Shown piece after piece: positions 46,329 through 54,473 of a DNA stretch of 64,000 nt. A program made the translations under genes and the position numbers. Every line of letters begins with the position of its first letter. Within the stretch, counting starts at the first letter, position 1. The notes below the pieces were generated by a model that worked only from the letters and a program-made list of their open reading frames with translations, did not search any database and was not told where the DNA came from. Origin of the DNA: Luteibacter aegosomaticola (GTDB lineage Bacteria > Pseudomonadota > Gammaproteobacteria > Xanthomonadales > Rhodanobacteraceae); NCBI RefSeq assembly GCF_023078475.1, contig NZ_CP095741.1:2728001-2792000 (forward strand), written 5' to 3'.

Positions 46329-46535
46329 CTCCAGTAGCCATCGGGACACCTTACCGCTCGGCGGCGGAGGGCCTATCCGGCGTCCCGCAGCCGCCGCCGT
46401 AGGAAAGCCAGCGTCAGACCTTCCGTCTTCCGCGAGTGTAGCCATTTAGCGCGGCATGTACGAGACGTCCCTGCGCGACCCCTCTGTCGCATCAGGATAA
46501 TCGAGGCGGTTTCGCTCGGCTCGGCGTATACCCGT

Positions 46536-46760
46536 TTGCGACCTCGTCCGCAGCCAGAGGGTTTTCCGAACCACTACACTTCCGACTGGCGTCAGGGGGC
46601 GCCGTCCCTATCGCCATGGAGGCGCGTCCATGCTTCACGAGGTGCGAAGCAACACACTGTCCATCTATGCCAATGCGAATTTGAACCAGGACAAGAGGAC
46701 GTTACGCTCGCCGACATCATCCGCGCGGCCTCGCCGGCATGGTGGAGAAAACATCAATGA
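46536..46760 (+). CDS. Doubtful short frame upstream of the first tandem paralogue
   Basis: A 74-codon frame whose last part (VTLADIIRAASPAWWRKHQ) looks protein-like and whose stop overlaps the next start (ATGA at 46757). The first half is compositionally poor, so it may be a fragment of a longer gene. No other gene can be supported in 46329-46756. Confidence 0.25.
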   Translation: MRPRPQPEGFPNHYTSDWRQGAPSLSPWRRVHASRGAKQHTVHLCQCEFEPGQEDVTLADIIRAASPAWWRKHQ

Positions 46761-47086
46761 CCAATGACGCATCCAGTGTTAACGGTTCCATTGTCTTCAA
46801 GCTCAAGCCCTACTACTCCTACTCCGACGAGAAGCACTTCTTTGCGTGGCTTGAATCCATAGAGGGTGTCATCGACGTCAAAGGCACTGCCAGGGGATTG
46901 CACGTCTCGTTTGACGCGCCCTTGCTGTCGCGTGCCGGGGCCTACGATCTCATCGCACTGTTCTCGCGGTACGGGTGTCCGCTCGCGCCGATACGGCCAT
47001 TCATCAGTCCCGTCGACTCAGAGTATTTTGAGAGCCCGGATAGCTACTGGTTCGAAGAACTTTACGGCAACGACCCGGCGACTTAG
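46757..47086 (+). CDS. Small protein, paralogue A of a tandem pair
   Basis: A 109-residue protein sharing its whole pattern with paralogue B at 47623: YYSYSDEKHFFAWLESIEGV, FDAPLLSRAGAYDLIALFSRYG and EYFESPDSYWFEELYG. The pair is clearly duplicated. No signal peptide, membrane helix or known family is visible. The position among other short orphan genes suggests an immunity role, which is inference. Confidence 0.6.
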   Translation: MTNDASSVNGSIVFKLKPYYSYSDEKHFFAWLESIEGVIDVKGTARGLHVSFDAPLLSRAGAYDLIALFSRYGCPLAPIRPFISPVDSEYFESPDSYWFEELYGNDPAT

Positions 47087-47181
47087 TTAGCGCCCGGGGT
47101 CAAGCGACACTGACGCAAGACGACGACCATTCGAGAGATGCCGCTACTTCGCAACGCAATCCATAAAATAGGTACGTCACA

Positions 47182-47532
47182 ATGATTCACACGAGTAGAC
47201 TGGCCCTGCCGTTCATCGCTCTTATGGCATTGGCAGGCTGCGCGGATAGATTGCAGTCGTGTAGGGGCATGGCGACGGCCGAAGGCGTTGAGGGTGCCGC
47301 CCCAGCCATCGCAGCGTTCAAAGACCATCTCAAGACATATTCATCCGGGTCGGATCTGGACGTCTTTTTCGGAGATTTCCGCCACTACGACCTCGCCATC
47401 ACTACATCGGACTCGACGTTCGAGTATGAGTTCATCCCCCGGAGTGAGGGGAAGGGATACAAAGGCGGTGGTGCTCGCTATGTGGTGAGCCGCGATACCG
47501 GTCACATCGTTCGGACCGAGTACATGAAATGA
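47182..47532 (+). CDS. Small lipoprotein
   Basis: A 116-residue protein with a lipoprotein signal (lipobox LAGC at about residue 20) and a small beta-rich domain (FRHYDLAITTSDSTFEYEF). It lies between the two paralogues. Its family is not recognised; it might be a secreted immunity protein. Confidence 0.6.
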   Translation: MIHTSRLALPFIALMALAGCADRLQSCRGMATAEGVEGAAPAIAAFKDHLKTYSSGSDLDVFFGDFRHYDLAITTSDSTFEYEFIPRSEGKGYKGGGARYVVSRDTGHIVRTEYMK

Positions 47533-47622
47533 TTTTCCGTCGAATAACCTAAACGCCAGCCACAATGTGGCCGCTTTGTAACTCGGACGAAGATCTTACG
47601 AATCGAACTGACGTTTAAAAAA

Positions 47623-47955
47623 ATGCCTATCGACAGCTTCATCGTATTCAAGGAAAAGCGATATTTCTCGTACTACGACGAGAAGTACTTTTACGCTTGG
47701 CTCGAGTCCATCGAGGGTGTTGAGAAAGTTGTAGGCATTGATGCAGGCAACCTCCGGGTTGAGCTCTCCGCCCCCTTCCTCAGTCGAACCGGCGCATTCG
47801 ACCTCATCGCCCTGTTTACCCGATATGGCCATCCATTGGCGCCCCTGCGTGACCATATTGCACCGGAGGACATCGACTATTTCCAGCGACCTGAGGCCCG
47901 ATGGTACGAAGCGCTCTTCGGGCACGCGAATCCCGCCGATTCCGCCGATTCTTGA
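47623..47955 (+). CDS. Small protein, paralogue B of a tandem pair
   Basis: A 110-residue protein, about half identical to paralogue A by eye (YFSYYDEKYFYAWLESIEGV, SAPFLSRTGAFDLIALFTRYG, DYFQRPEARWYEALFG). The two genes are 536 bp apart with the lipoprotein between them, so this looks like an old local duplication. No known family. Confidence 0.6.
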   Translation: MPIDSFIVFKEKRYFSYYDEKYFYAWLESIEGVEKVVGIDAGNLRVELSAPFLSRTGAFDLIALFTRYGHPLAPLRDHIAPEDIDYFQRPEARWYEALFGHANPADSADS

Positions 47956-47967
47956 AATACCCAAGAA

Positions 47968-48279
47968 ATGCTCATGCACCAGCAAGACGACGAGCAATAC
48001 CTGAACTACCTATCGCAACTCCATGGCAACCTCGAGGTGTTGAGCGCCAACGCCCTGGAACAGTGCGATTGGAAACCCCTTCGCCTGAATGACCACGCCG
48101 GACTTGACGACCATGACCTCCACGAACGAAATCCTTCAAGAAGCGCTCGTCGGGCGACAGCTCTCAGCTGTGACGTTCGTCATGGACTATTTCCAGCTCG
48201 ACTTCGATGGCAACCGCCTCACCGTTTACGGGCCGCCAGTGATCTCATTGGAGCAGGAAATCCAAGGAGGTTTTCGTGA
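47968..48279 (+). pseudogene. Truncated hypothetical gene
   Basis: The first 42 residues (HQQDDEQYLNYLSQLHGNLE, LSANALEQCDWKPLRLN) look like a genuine N-terminus, but from about 48096 the frame becomes an overlap of the next gene, with low-complexity residues such as RRATALSCDVRHG. It is most likely the 5' remnant of a lost gene, fused by chance to the shadow of the gene at 48113. Confidence 0.4.
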
Positions 48280-48457
48280 TCGACTGTGCGCCTTTATCGC
48301 CCACGACGTTACGTCTGTGCGTGAAGTTGAGAACGTGGCCTTGTACATCTTGTTCGAAGGATTTGGCCAGCTTTCAGTTCTCCTGGATGAAGAGTCGCGT
48401 GTTACGGTCGAGGCCGCAGAGCTTCATAGCGCAGGAAGGACGATTCTCATATGGTAG
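48113..48457 (+). CDS. Immunity-like protein of about 114 residues
   Basis: A compact protein with a strand-helix pattern often seen in polymorphic-toxin immunity families (LSAVTFVMDYFQLDFDGNRLT, VENVALYILFEGFGQLSVLL). No signal peptide. The start at 48113 is chosen because upstream in-frame codons read into the broken frame. No toxin gene is adjacent. Function unproven. Confidence 0.5.
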   Translation: MTSTNEILQEALVGRQLSAVTFVMDYFQLDFDGNRLTVYGPPVISLEQEIQGGFRDRLCAFIAHDVTSVREVENVALYILFEGFGQLSVLLDEESRVTVEAAELHSAGRTILIW

Positions 48458-48506
48458 TAAGTACGGGCGTCGGCCCGACCCCTGCTCAAGACGAATTGAA
48501 CAAGAG

Positions 48507-48710
48507 GTGTTGAAAGCGCCGGACGTATCAAAAGATATCCTTGTTGCACTAAACCACGGCGGTACGCGCGAAAAGGCACTCGAGCAGCTGCGTGCCATCG
48601 TTGATGAGGGCCTCTATCGAGTCTTTTGCATCTCTCCGAGTTACGGCGCCACAGTTTTTGCTCTCGTCAAAGGAGTGACGATAGTCGAGGGCGCAGTAAT
48701 GCTCGAGTAA
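48507..48710 (+). CDS. Short hypothetical protein, possibly truncated
   Basis: From GTG 48507, a 67-residue protein (VLKAPDVSKDILVALNHGG, then VFCISPSYGATVFALVKGV) is well formed but lacks a convincing SD, and the upstream frame has no good start. It could be the C-terminal remnant of a longer gene. It ends the plus-strand series. Confidence 0.4.
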   Translation: MLKAPDVSKDILVALNHGGTREKALEQLRAIVDEGLYRVFCISPSYGATVFALVKGVTIVEGAVMLE

Positions 48711-48794
48711 CGGTCCAGCGCTTCCAGCGAAGATGATCCCGTCTTTCCGATCCCGATCTGGCAACGCAAGGTCTTTTCACGAAATTAAAAAGGT

Positions 48795-48823
48795 CAAAAA
48801 AACCGCCTTTCGGCAGTCTTTTT
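48795..48823. terminator. Intrinsic terminator with GAAA tetraloop
   Basis: On the minus strand, ACTGCC-GAAA-GGCGGT, with one T-G wobble pair, is followed by seven T residues, giving a strong intrinsic terminator for the minus-strand gene ending at 48982. On the plus strand the same hairpin has a C-A mismatch but is also followed by a T-run, so it may serve both directions. Confidence 0.75.
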
Positions 48824-48981
48824 AAAAACTTTGACTTTTGCAGCGTGACTCCCGAGGGAATCGTCGTCGGCTCCGGCGCTGCACCAGCTTACCGACCGCG
48901 ACCGACTATAAGGAGTTGAGGGCAAGCGTCAACCTACCTTCGCGTGCAGCCCCGGGGGCAAGAATGCCACGCAACCTATCC

Positions 48982-49356
48982 CTATGCGGCCTTAGAACGA
49001 AGGCAGAGACCGAAGTCCCCGGCCTCGTCGTCAATCACATCCTCAATCCAGAACTCGACTCCCGGAAATTCAGATGCCACCTTGGCTGACCAGGCGCTAC
49101 GGACAATGGACAAAATCGCCTGCGCCGCAGGGTCATCCGATTCCCAATCGTCACCACAGACCTCAGTGATGAACCGCTCCAGGAATACCGTGTTCATGAA
49201 CGCCTGAGCGACGTCAACGGAAGGATTGCGGCCGATCCGTTCGCGGAGAGACGTCTCTGACGTTGACCCGTCCTTGAAGAAGACCAGCCCATCGATCATC
49301 ACCACCGGGGGAAAAATGTGGTCTAACCAGTACGCGAGTTGATGCAAGATCATCAT
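48982..49356 (-). CDS. Hypothetical protein, 124 residues
   Basis: A small protein (ILHQLAYWLDHIFPPVVMIDG, then ERFITEVCGDDWESDDPAAQA and EFWIEDVIDD) without signal peptide or membrane helix. Its C-terminal acidic part and small size are like those of many immunity-type proteins; no family is assigned. The terminator at 48.8 kb follows. Confidence 0.5.
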   Translation of the reverse strand: MMILHQLAYWLDHIFPPVVMIDGLVFFKDGSTSETSLRERIGRNPSVDVAQAFMNTVFLERFITEVCGDDWESDDPAAQAILSIVRSAWSAKVASEFPGVEFWIEDVIDDEAGDFGLCLRSKAA

Positions 49357-49533
49357 GGGTCGTCCTTGTACTACTTCGGTTTAGGGCTGCCATGCGAAAC
49401 GTGCGACGTTCAATACGCCAAGGCAGGCTCTTCTGTTCAGCGGGAACCCCTGTACTGCAATGGACGAGATCGACGCCGCATTGTACGAAGGCACCAGAAA
49501 GCCGGATCAGTCCGCCACTAGGCGGACGATGGC

Positions 49534-49785
49534 CTAGCCCACCTGAACCACGCCGCGCATTGCCTCCCAGCTCATCTGCGCCCTAGCCTCCCCCAACTGC
49601 CTTGTCCCATGCAAGGTCATCGCCGCGATGGCTTCCAGGGAAAGAGCCAGGTGCTTGCAGTCGACCTTGTCGGCTTCGTGGATCAGGTCCGCTAGCGTGG
49701 CGGTGACGCCGCGGGCGTATTGCAGCCACAGGGTGGCGTCGTTCAACAGGTCGTGGGTGGTTTGCTGTTCGTTGGGTGTCGTCAT
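49534..49785 (-). CDS. Small helical protein (DUF3077-like)
   Basis: An 83-residue helical protein from ATG 49785 (THDLLNDATLWLQYARGVTA, then HLALSLEAIAAMTLHGTRQL). The pattern resembles small proteins of the DUF3077 type that are often preceded by structured leader DNA. The upstream region here (49861-50240) is unusually rich in hairpins. The frame from 49860 adds an unconvincing N-terminus. Confidence 0.55.
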   Translation of the reverse strand: MTTPNEQQTTHDLLNDATLWLQYARGVTATLADLIHEADKVDCKHLALSLEAIAAMTLHGTRQLGEARAQMSWEAMRGVVQVG

Positions 49786-50030
49786 GTCGCTCGTCCTTCT
49801 GCCATGCGTCCGCGCTTTGACGTGGCACGACAGGCACACACCTGCCATGCCACGGACCATAGGATCGCGGGTTCACCGGATACCCGTGTCCGGGTGCCGG
49901 ATGGCTTGATTGATGAAGTGAGTGCGGTGATGACCGTCCATGAGGTGCACCAGGCGTCACGCCTGCCTCATTCGATCAAGAATTACCTCAAAGATGGGAC
50001 TCGCCGCGGTTCTTCAACCGTGCCTACAGG

Positions 50031-50114
50031 TTAGGCAGGCGGTCCGTTGACCGGTGAGGTGTCGCCGGGGGGATTCGGCGGGCGAGCGAGTGCCGTATGA
50101 TCTGGGGTAGCCAT
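50031..50114 (-). CDS. Possible 27-residue leader peptide
   Basis: On the minus strand, GAGG lies seven bases before ATG 50114, which opens a 27-codon frame (MATPDHTALARPPNPPGDTS at the start) rich in Pro, ending at TAA 50031. It could be a leader peptide for the helical protein downstream. Hairpins at 50007-50020 (loop CTTC) and 49941-49970 follow it. Confidence 0.4.
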   Translation of the reverse strand: MATPDHTALARPPNPPGDTSPVNGPPA

Positions 50115-50144
50115 AATCAACCTCGATAGAGTTGGTTTTGGTTA

Positions 50145-50240
50145 GCGGGTCAGGGGTGTTGGTAGCACCTCTGGCTCGCGACTTTCACCGCGTGGAGCGG
50201 TGGTCACCAGCGCAGGGCAGATGGTGTGTGCGCTGGTGAC
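50145..50240 (+). ncRNA. Three tandem hairpins suggesting a structured RNA on the plus strand
   Basis: Hairpin 1 (50145-50179) has a 14-bp stem around TTGGTAG. Three of its pairs are G-T/T-G wobbles as plus-strand RNA but would be A-C mismatches on the minus strand, so the folding RNA is the plus strand. Hairpin 2 (50186-50202) is CACCGC-GTGGA-GCGGTG. Hairpin 3 (50203-50240) is a perfect 12-bp repeat (GTCACCAGCGCA) with a 14-base loop, adjoining hairpin 2 directly. No coding frame or T-run fits, and no named RNA class is recognised. Confidence 0.5.
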
Positions 50241-50457
50241 GTGGGGAACGTAGCAGATTGCGTGTGGGTTGTGTTCACGCATGCGGCACGTAGCTTAGGT
50301 GCTCGTTGCCATGGCTAGGCAGAATGCAGACTGTTCGATCTAGACCGCCTCAGGTGCGACGGTTGATAGGTGCTCGATGCATTTTGACTTGACCGGCCTT
50401 TTTCAGAATGCCCTGAACAACGAACACGTGCTTACCACGAACAAAGGGGACAACCAC

Positions 50458-51075
50458 ATGAAGACCGCAAGGACCATTGCCTTGGTAGCGATCAGCATGG
50501 CGGCCGCGTTAGGAATGCCGGCGGCCGCTGTCGCACAGACTGCGACCACTACAACGGACTCCGCCGATGTCTACAAGGCATTCCTGCATCACTGGAGGGG
50601 CAAGAACCGCCAGCCCATCAACGTGGCACGTGTTGCTGAGCCGATGCACCCCGAGGGCGAAGATGGCGGTTGCGAGGGCCATCCCGATATCGAAGCCCTC
50701 ATCAAGAGCCCCGCTGAACGCATCGACGATCTCAGCCAGGTGCTCGGGCCAGACCCGTCCATTCACTATGTCGATCGGTCGACCTGGCACCCTACTGACC
50801 CGCAGCACATGATCGATCAGGGAAAGAAGGTCGACGCGGCCGTGAATGCAGGCATGTCAGCGGCCTTACTCACCTTCTCGGCGATCGCCTTCAACGAGCA
50901 CCGCGACGTGGCAGTCTTCAGATATGGCTTCGTTTGCGGCCGTCTGTGCGGTAGCGGTGCTATCACGGTCATGCGCAAGAATGGCAGCATATGGGAATCC
51001 GATCCCCGGCAGTGCGCCCAGTGGATATCCGAGACGATGCCGCTTGATCGTCAGCTGCGCATTGCCCGCAGGTAG
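50458..51075 (+). CDS. Secreted protein of unknown function
   Basis: A 205-residue protein from ATG 50458 with a signal peptide (about 1-26, AALGMPAAAVAQ). The mature part contains a conserved-looking pattern with four cysteines near the C-terminus (FVCGRLCGSG, DPRQCAQW), which may form disulfides. The first 27 codons upstream of the ATG are non-signal and rejected. No family is recognised. Confidence 0.6.
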   Translation: MKTARTIALVAISMAAALGMPAAAVAQTATTTTDSADVYKAFLHHWRGKNRQPINVARVAEPMHPEGEDGGCEGHPDIEALIKSPAERIDDLSQVLGPDPSIHYVDRSTWHPTDPQHMIDQGKKVDAAVNAGMSAALLTFSAIAFNEHRDVAVFRYGFVCGRLCGSGAITVMRKNGSIWESDPRQCAQWISETMPLDRQLRIARR

Positions 51076-51194
51076 GCCGAGGCCGAAAAGCCGGAAATGC
51101 ATCATGCGCGGGAAATCAGAAGCCCGCGGGGGTTTAATCGGCCGACGCCACGCCACACTCGCGCCGCGTGGATGTCAGGCGTTGGTCGTGCCGC

Positions 51195-51674
51195 CTACTT
51201 GTTAAGAGAGAAGTAACCGACGAGGGCCTTCCCATCGGGCATCGTCTGCGACTGCGCCACGGCGATCACCTGGCTATTGGACAGGCGCCAGAAAGACGAG
51301 GCCACGGGCTCTTCCGCACTAACCTCCTTCGCAATTTCCTTAGCGTGGTAGGTGTCGGAAAGGCGATTGTTGAGCTCGGCGTGCAGCACGATCCATTGCG
51401 GCCCGATTTTCGGTACGTACCCGACGAACACGAATACCCGCTGCCCCGTCACCTGATATCCCCTGGCTTTCGCTTGCGCAGTGACTCCCCGGACGAAAGC
51501 GGTTTGCTCTTGAGGGTAGGTGTCGGCCCCTATTGGCGTCCTCGGGCTGTAAGCGATGCTGACGGGCAGTTGGTCGAGAGACATGTGCGTGTCCGTGGCG
51601 AGGGACGAGCAAGCCGCGCCCCCAAACATCAGTGTGACCGTAGCGAGGGCGATAGAGCGTGCAAACGTCTTCAT
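51195..51674 (-). CDS. Lipoprotein of unknown function
   Basis: A 159-residue lipoprotein (lipobox GGAAC at about residue 22). The mature part (FVFVGYVPKIGPQWIVLHAEL, then SSFWRLSNSQVIAVAQSQ) is beta-rich and without a known family. It lies on the minus strand, convergent to the secreted protein at 50458. Confidence 0.6.
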   Translation of the reverse strand: MKTFARSIALATVTLMFGGAACSSLATDTHMSLDQLPVSIAYSPRTPIGADTYPQEQTAFVRGVTAQAKARGYQVTGQRVFVFVGYVPKIGPQWIVLHAELNNRLSDTYHAKEIAKEVSAEEPVASSFWRLSNSQVIAVAQSQTMPDGKALVGYFSLNK

Positions 51675-51798
51675 GTCATCGCATCATCACTGGGCCGGTC
51701 GGACCGTAAAGGTCCTGATCCGTGAGATCGCTCACTGCGCACTCCCTGGCTTAGACTGACCATCCGGACCTTACCCACCCTCAGACGCACAGGCAACC

Positions 51799-52041
51799 AT
51801 GGACGCCAAACCGATGATACGCGCCGCCTTCGCCCTCATCAGCTTGGTTTCGACCTCACTTCTGGCATGTGCCATATCAGCTCACGAGACAACCCCGTCG
51901 CCCGCGCTCGCTCACACCTCGACAGCCGCTGCACGCTCCCACGTTGATCACGACCAAACCATTACCGCTGCCGCCCACGACCAGGCGCTGCTGCCCGGCG
52001 CTCGCGATGGCGCTCAATGCGTTCTATCCCTGCTTGCCTAA
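51799..52041 (+). pseudogene. Truncated paralogue of the secreted protein at 52174
   Basis: An 80-residue frame with a signal peptide, ending ALLPGARDGAQCVLSLLA and then a stop. The same segment in the gene at 52174 (ALLPDARDAGGRVLAFLS) continues for 145 more residues, so this copy has lost its C-terminal part. Confidence 0.55.
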
Positions 52042-52173
52042 GGTGGCAAAGACACACCCAGTGACATCGCAGGGCTAACAGAAGGTCATGGCTGACAAGG
52101 GGAACCCCCAGGGTCCATTCGGGAGCTTCAAATACACAACTTGCTATACGGATCCCACGGAGAAGGAATTCAA

Positions 52174-52845
52174 ATGCTGCGCACGACTGTCAGGATCGCT
52201 AGCCTTTCCGCAACACTTCTATTGGCGTGTGCCGCGCTGGCGAGCGAGCCGACCGGCCCTCAGGCCACCAGCGCTCGCACCGCTCCCACACGCCCTTCCG
52301 CTGTTGAGGGCCATGCCAACGCCGTTGCCACTTCACCGGCACTTCTGCCTGATGCGCGCGACGCCGGAGGACGCGTCCTGGCCTTCCTATCCGACGTGTC
52401 GTCGACGGCCGCCTTCACGCCAGCTGGGATCGGCCGAGCCATGGACGTTACGCTGAACCCAGACCCCAACAACGATCGCGGCTGGGCCGCCTACCACAGC
52501 CCTGATATCGGCTACGGCTGGACCTATTGGGTCCAGTTCGCTGAAGGCGAGGCCACGATGAAGCCGGGGTTCCGCTTTTGGTTTGCTCATGACGACCGTG
52601 CAGCCAACGCAGCCCCTGTGTGCGCCCTTCCCTTGGACCAAGTGCGAAGGACGCTCGCGGCTCACGGCTGGTCCGAGCGGCAGCTCCCCTCGGAACTCGC
52701 GGGCATCCGGGCCATCGAATTCACCCGAGGCGATGTGGTGCTGACGCTGACGCCACGGGATGGTGCAGACGTGAACGGCACGGCCTGTGTTCTGTCGCTG
52801 CAAACTAACGATGGTCGTCCCGCAGCTCCTCAGCGCTCGTCGTAG
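52174..52845 (+). CDS. Secreted protein of unknown function
   Basis: A 223-residue protein from ATG 52174, behind AGAAGGAATTCAA, with a signal peptide or lipobox-like LLACAALAS. The mature part has pairs of conserved-looking segments (DRGWAAYHSPDIGYGWTYW, RAIEFTRGDVVLTLTPRDG) and two cysteines. No family is recognised. It is the intact partner of the truncated copy 133 bp upstream. Confidence 0.6.
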   Translation: MLRTTVRIASLSATLLLACAALASEPTGPQATSARTAPTRPSAVEGHANAVATSPALLPDARDAGGRVLAFLSDVSSTAAFTPAGIGRAMDVTLNPDPNNDRGWAAYHSPDIGYGWTYWVQFAEGEATMKPGFRFWFAHDDRAANAAPVCALPLDQVRRTLAAHGWSERQLPSELAGIRAIEFTRGDVVLTLTPRDGADVNGTACVLSLQTNDGRPAAPQRSS

Positions 52846-52873
52846 GCCATCCTTAGGAAAAGGATCCATAGAT

Positions 52874-53440
52874 ATGCGGAACAAAACCAAGGTGGGCCTG
52901 CTATTCGTCATTGCCATCTCCATTGGCGCGGCTGTGCACGGCATATTCAGGCCTCACACCGTAAAGGGCGCGTTTCCCGTGACAGTCCCTTTCGCCCTCG
53001 ATGCTGTGGGGAACAGTGTCACTATCCCGTTCGACATCGATAGCGGCAATGTGGATGCTAAACGGCACGTCATGATCGGCATAGATGTACCCGGTTCGGC
53101 AGACTTTCCGGCGGTCGAGGACGTCCGAGTCAACACCCGGCTGCTTCGGGTCCGTGTCTGTTACGACGACCATGGAACTCATGTGCCTATCGAGACCGAG
53201 GACACCGAGACGATCATCGCCAGGAACACTGGGAAGGCACGCCCCCGTACGGACTCGACGGTGTGTCGTCTTCATCTCTATGCGAGTGTCGATGATCAAG
53301 CGAACCTCTCGGCCTGTGGCTTCTACGCCAAGCGCGATGGGCATTACGTTGCGGAGGTTTCGACCATCGAGCCGATGCCCGCATTCAAGGGCGTCGCGAC
53401 TACCGCACGCGTAGACGACTATTACAACACCGGGGAATAA
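52874..53440 (+). CDS. DUF5625-like secreted protein
   Basis: A 188-residue protein from ATG 52874 with an N-terminal membrane/signal helix (about 5-22). The pattern FPVTVPFALDAVGNSVTIPFD resembles DUF5625 proteins, which are periplasmic or lipoprotein-type and of unknown role. It overlaps no neighbour and follows the preceding gene on the same strand by 28 bp. Confidence 0.55.
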   Translation: MRNKTKVGLLFVIAISIGAAVHGIFRPHTVKGAFPVTVPFALDAVGNSVTIPFDIDSGNVDAKRHVMIGIDVPGSADFPAVEDVRVNTRLLRVRVCYDDHGTHVPIETEDTETIIARNTGKARPRTDSTVCRLHLYASVDDQANLSACGFYAKRDGHYVAEVSTIEPMPAFKGVATTARVDDYYNTGE

Positions 53441-53453
53441 TGGAGAGGTGTAC

Positions 53454-53849
53454 ATGAACCACTGGATTGCCGGCACTGGACTGTTCTTCATAGCCATTGC
53501 TGCCGCACACGGGCAAGAAGCGTCAGTCGCCGAAAAACCATTGCGGCCGGCCTATTACACCTGCGTCAAAGCCGCCCACGGCGTGACACTGGCGCTCAAT
53601 GACTGCATCGGCAGTGAGCATAATTTCCAGGACAAGCGGTTGAACTCCGCGTATCAGCACCTGCGCACGAGCCTCAACAGCGACCAGCGCACGGCACTGC
53701 GTGACGAAGAGCGGGCCTGGATTGCCCAACGCGACAAGGCCTGCGCGCCAGACGAAGACGGCGGCACCGCCAGCCTGCTGGACGCTAACCAATGCCAGCT
53801 CGATCAGACGGCAGCCCGGGCGGCCGTCTTGGAAGGCCGAATCAGGTAA
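53454..53849 (+). CDS. Secreted LprI-type protein (DUF1311)
   Basis: A 131-residue protein from ATG 53454 with a signal peptide. The domain has the four-cysteine helical pattern of LprI (YYTCVKAAHGVTLALNDCIG, NSAYQHLRTSL, EERAWIAQRDKAC, ANQCQLDQTAARA), whose members include lysozyme inhibitors. It is 13 bp from the DUF5625-like gene and likely cotranscribed. It might protect against a cell-wall-degrading enzyme. Confidence 0.8.
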   Translation: MNHWIAGTGLFFIAIAAAHGQEASVAEKPLRPAYYTCVKAAHGVTLALNDCIGSEHNFQDKRLNSAYQHLRTSLNSDQRTALRDEERAWIAQRDKACAPDEDGGTASLLDANQCQLDQTAARAAVLEGRIR

Positions 53850-53949
53850 GCGTTGCCAACACCCCACGCGACGAGTGCTTTACGCATCTGCGAGCCACGG
53901 ACGATCGGTAAGCGACAGGTCGTCTCTGATGGCACTACACCACCCCAAG

Positions 53950-54348
53950 CTACTTCACGGGATGGATATTCGCCGCGGGCTGTCCGCCAAGGTCGAGACC
54001 GGTAAGTCCGCACTCGGAGAAGCTGATGCCGTACGCGTAGTTACTTTTCTTGAATATTCCAGTGACTTTGACAAGCGCCCCACTCTTTACGAGCCTTTCG
54101 TCGCCGAGATCTCCGACATTCAGAAGGCTGAGGCAGCCGGAATCGGCCTGCCAAAAATCGCCCTGATAGCCTTTGACAGTGGTGACGTACATCGCCTCTG
54201 GACCAATGTCCAAATAGCCCTGAACAGTCACCTCCTTCGCGTCGTAAGCATCCTTCGCTAGATTGACGGAGCGGATATCAACTTCGGTTTCCGCAGCAAC
54301 AGCCGTCGAACAACTGATCGCAACAACGGCGAGAACGACCTTTTTCAT
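53950..54348 (-). CDS. Secreted OB-fold-like protein
   Basis: A 132-residue protein from ATG 54348 with a signal peptide (about 1-19). The mature part (DAKEVTVQGYLDIGPEAMYV, then GALVKVTGIFKKSNYAYG) has the beta-strand spacing of a small OB fold. No family is named. It is on the minus strand, convergent to the LprI gene. Confidence 0.55.
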   Translation of the reverse strand: MKKVVLAVVAISCSTAVAAETEVDIRSVNLAKDAYDAKEVTVQGYLDIGPEAMYVTTVKGYQGDFWQADSGCLSLLNVGDLGDERLVKSGALVKVTGIFKKSNYAYGISFSECGLTGLDLGGQPAANIHPVK

Positions 54349-54473
54349 CGCATTCAGAGTGGCTACCACATCACACTCCTGCCGCTACCATTTAACAAAT
54401 CGAGTGGGCGACGATACATCCCTCTTCGTCACACTCCCCCTCAGGGCCCAATCTGAACGCGCCCGCCAACGTT

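Noticed and set aside
53701..54261. Plus-strand frame of 186 codons
   Set aside because: It overlaps the LprI gene and the OB-fold-like gene on the other strand; both alternatives have signal peptides.
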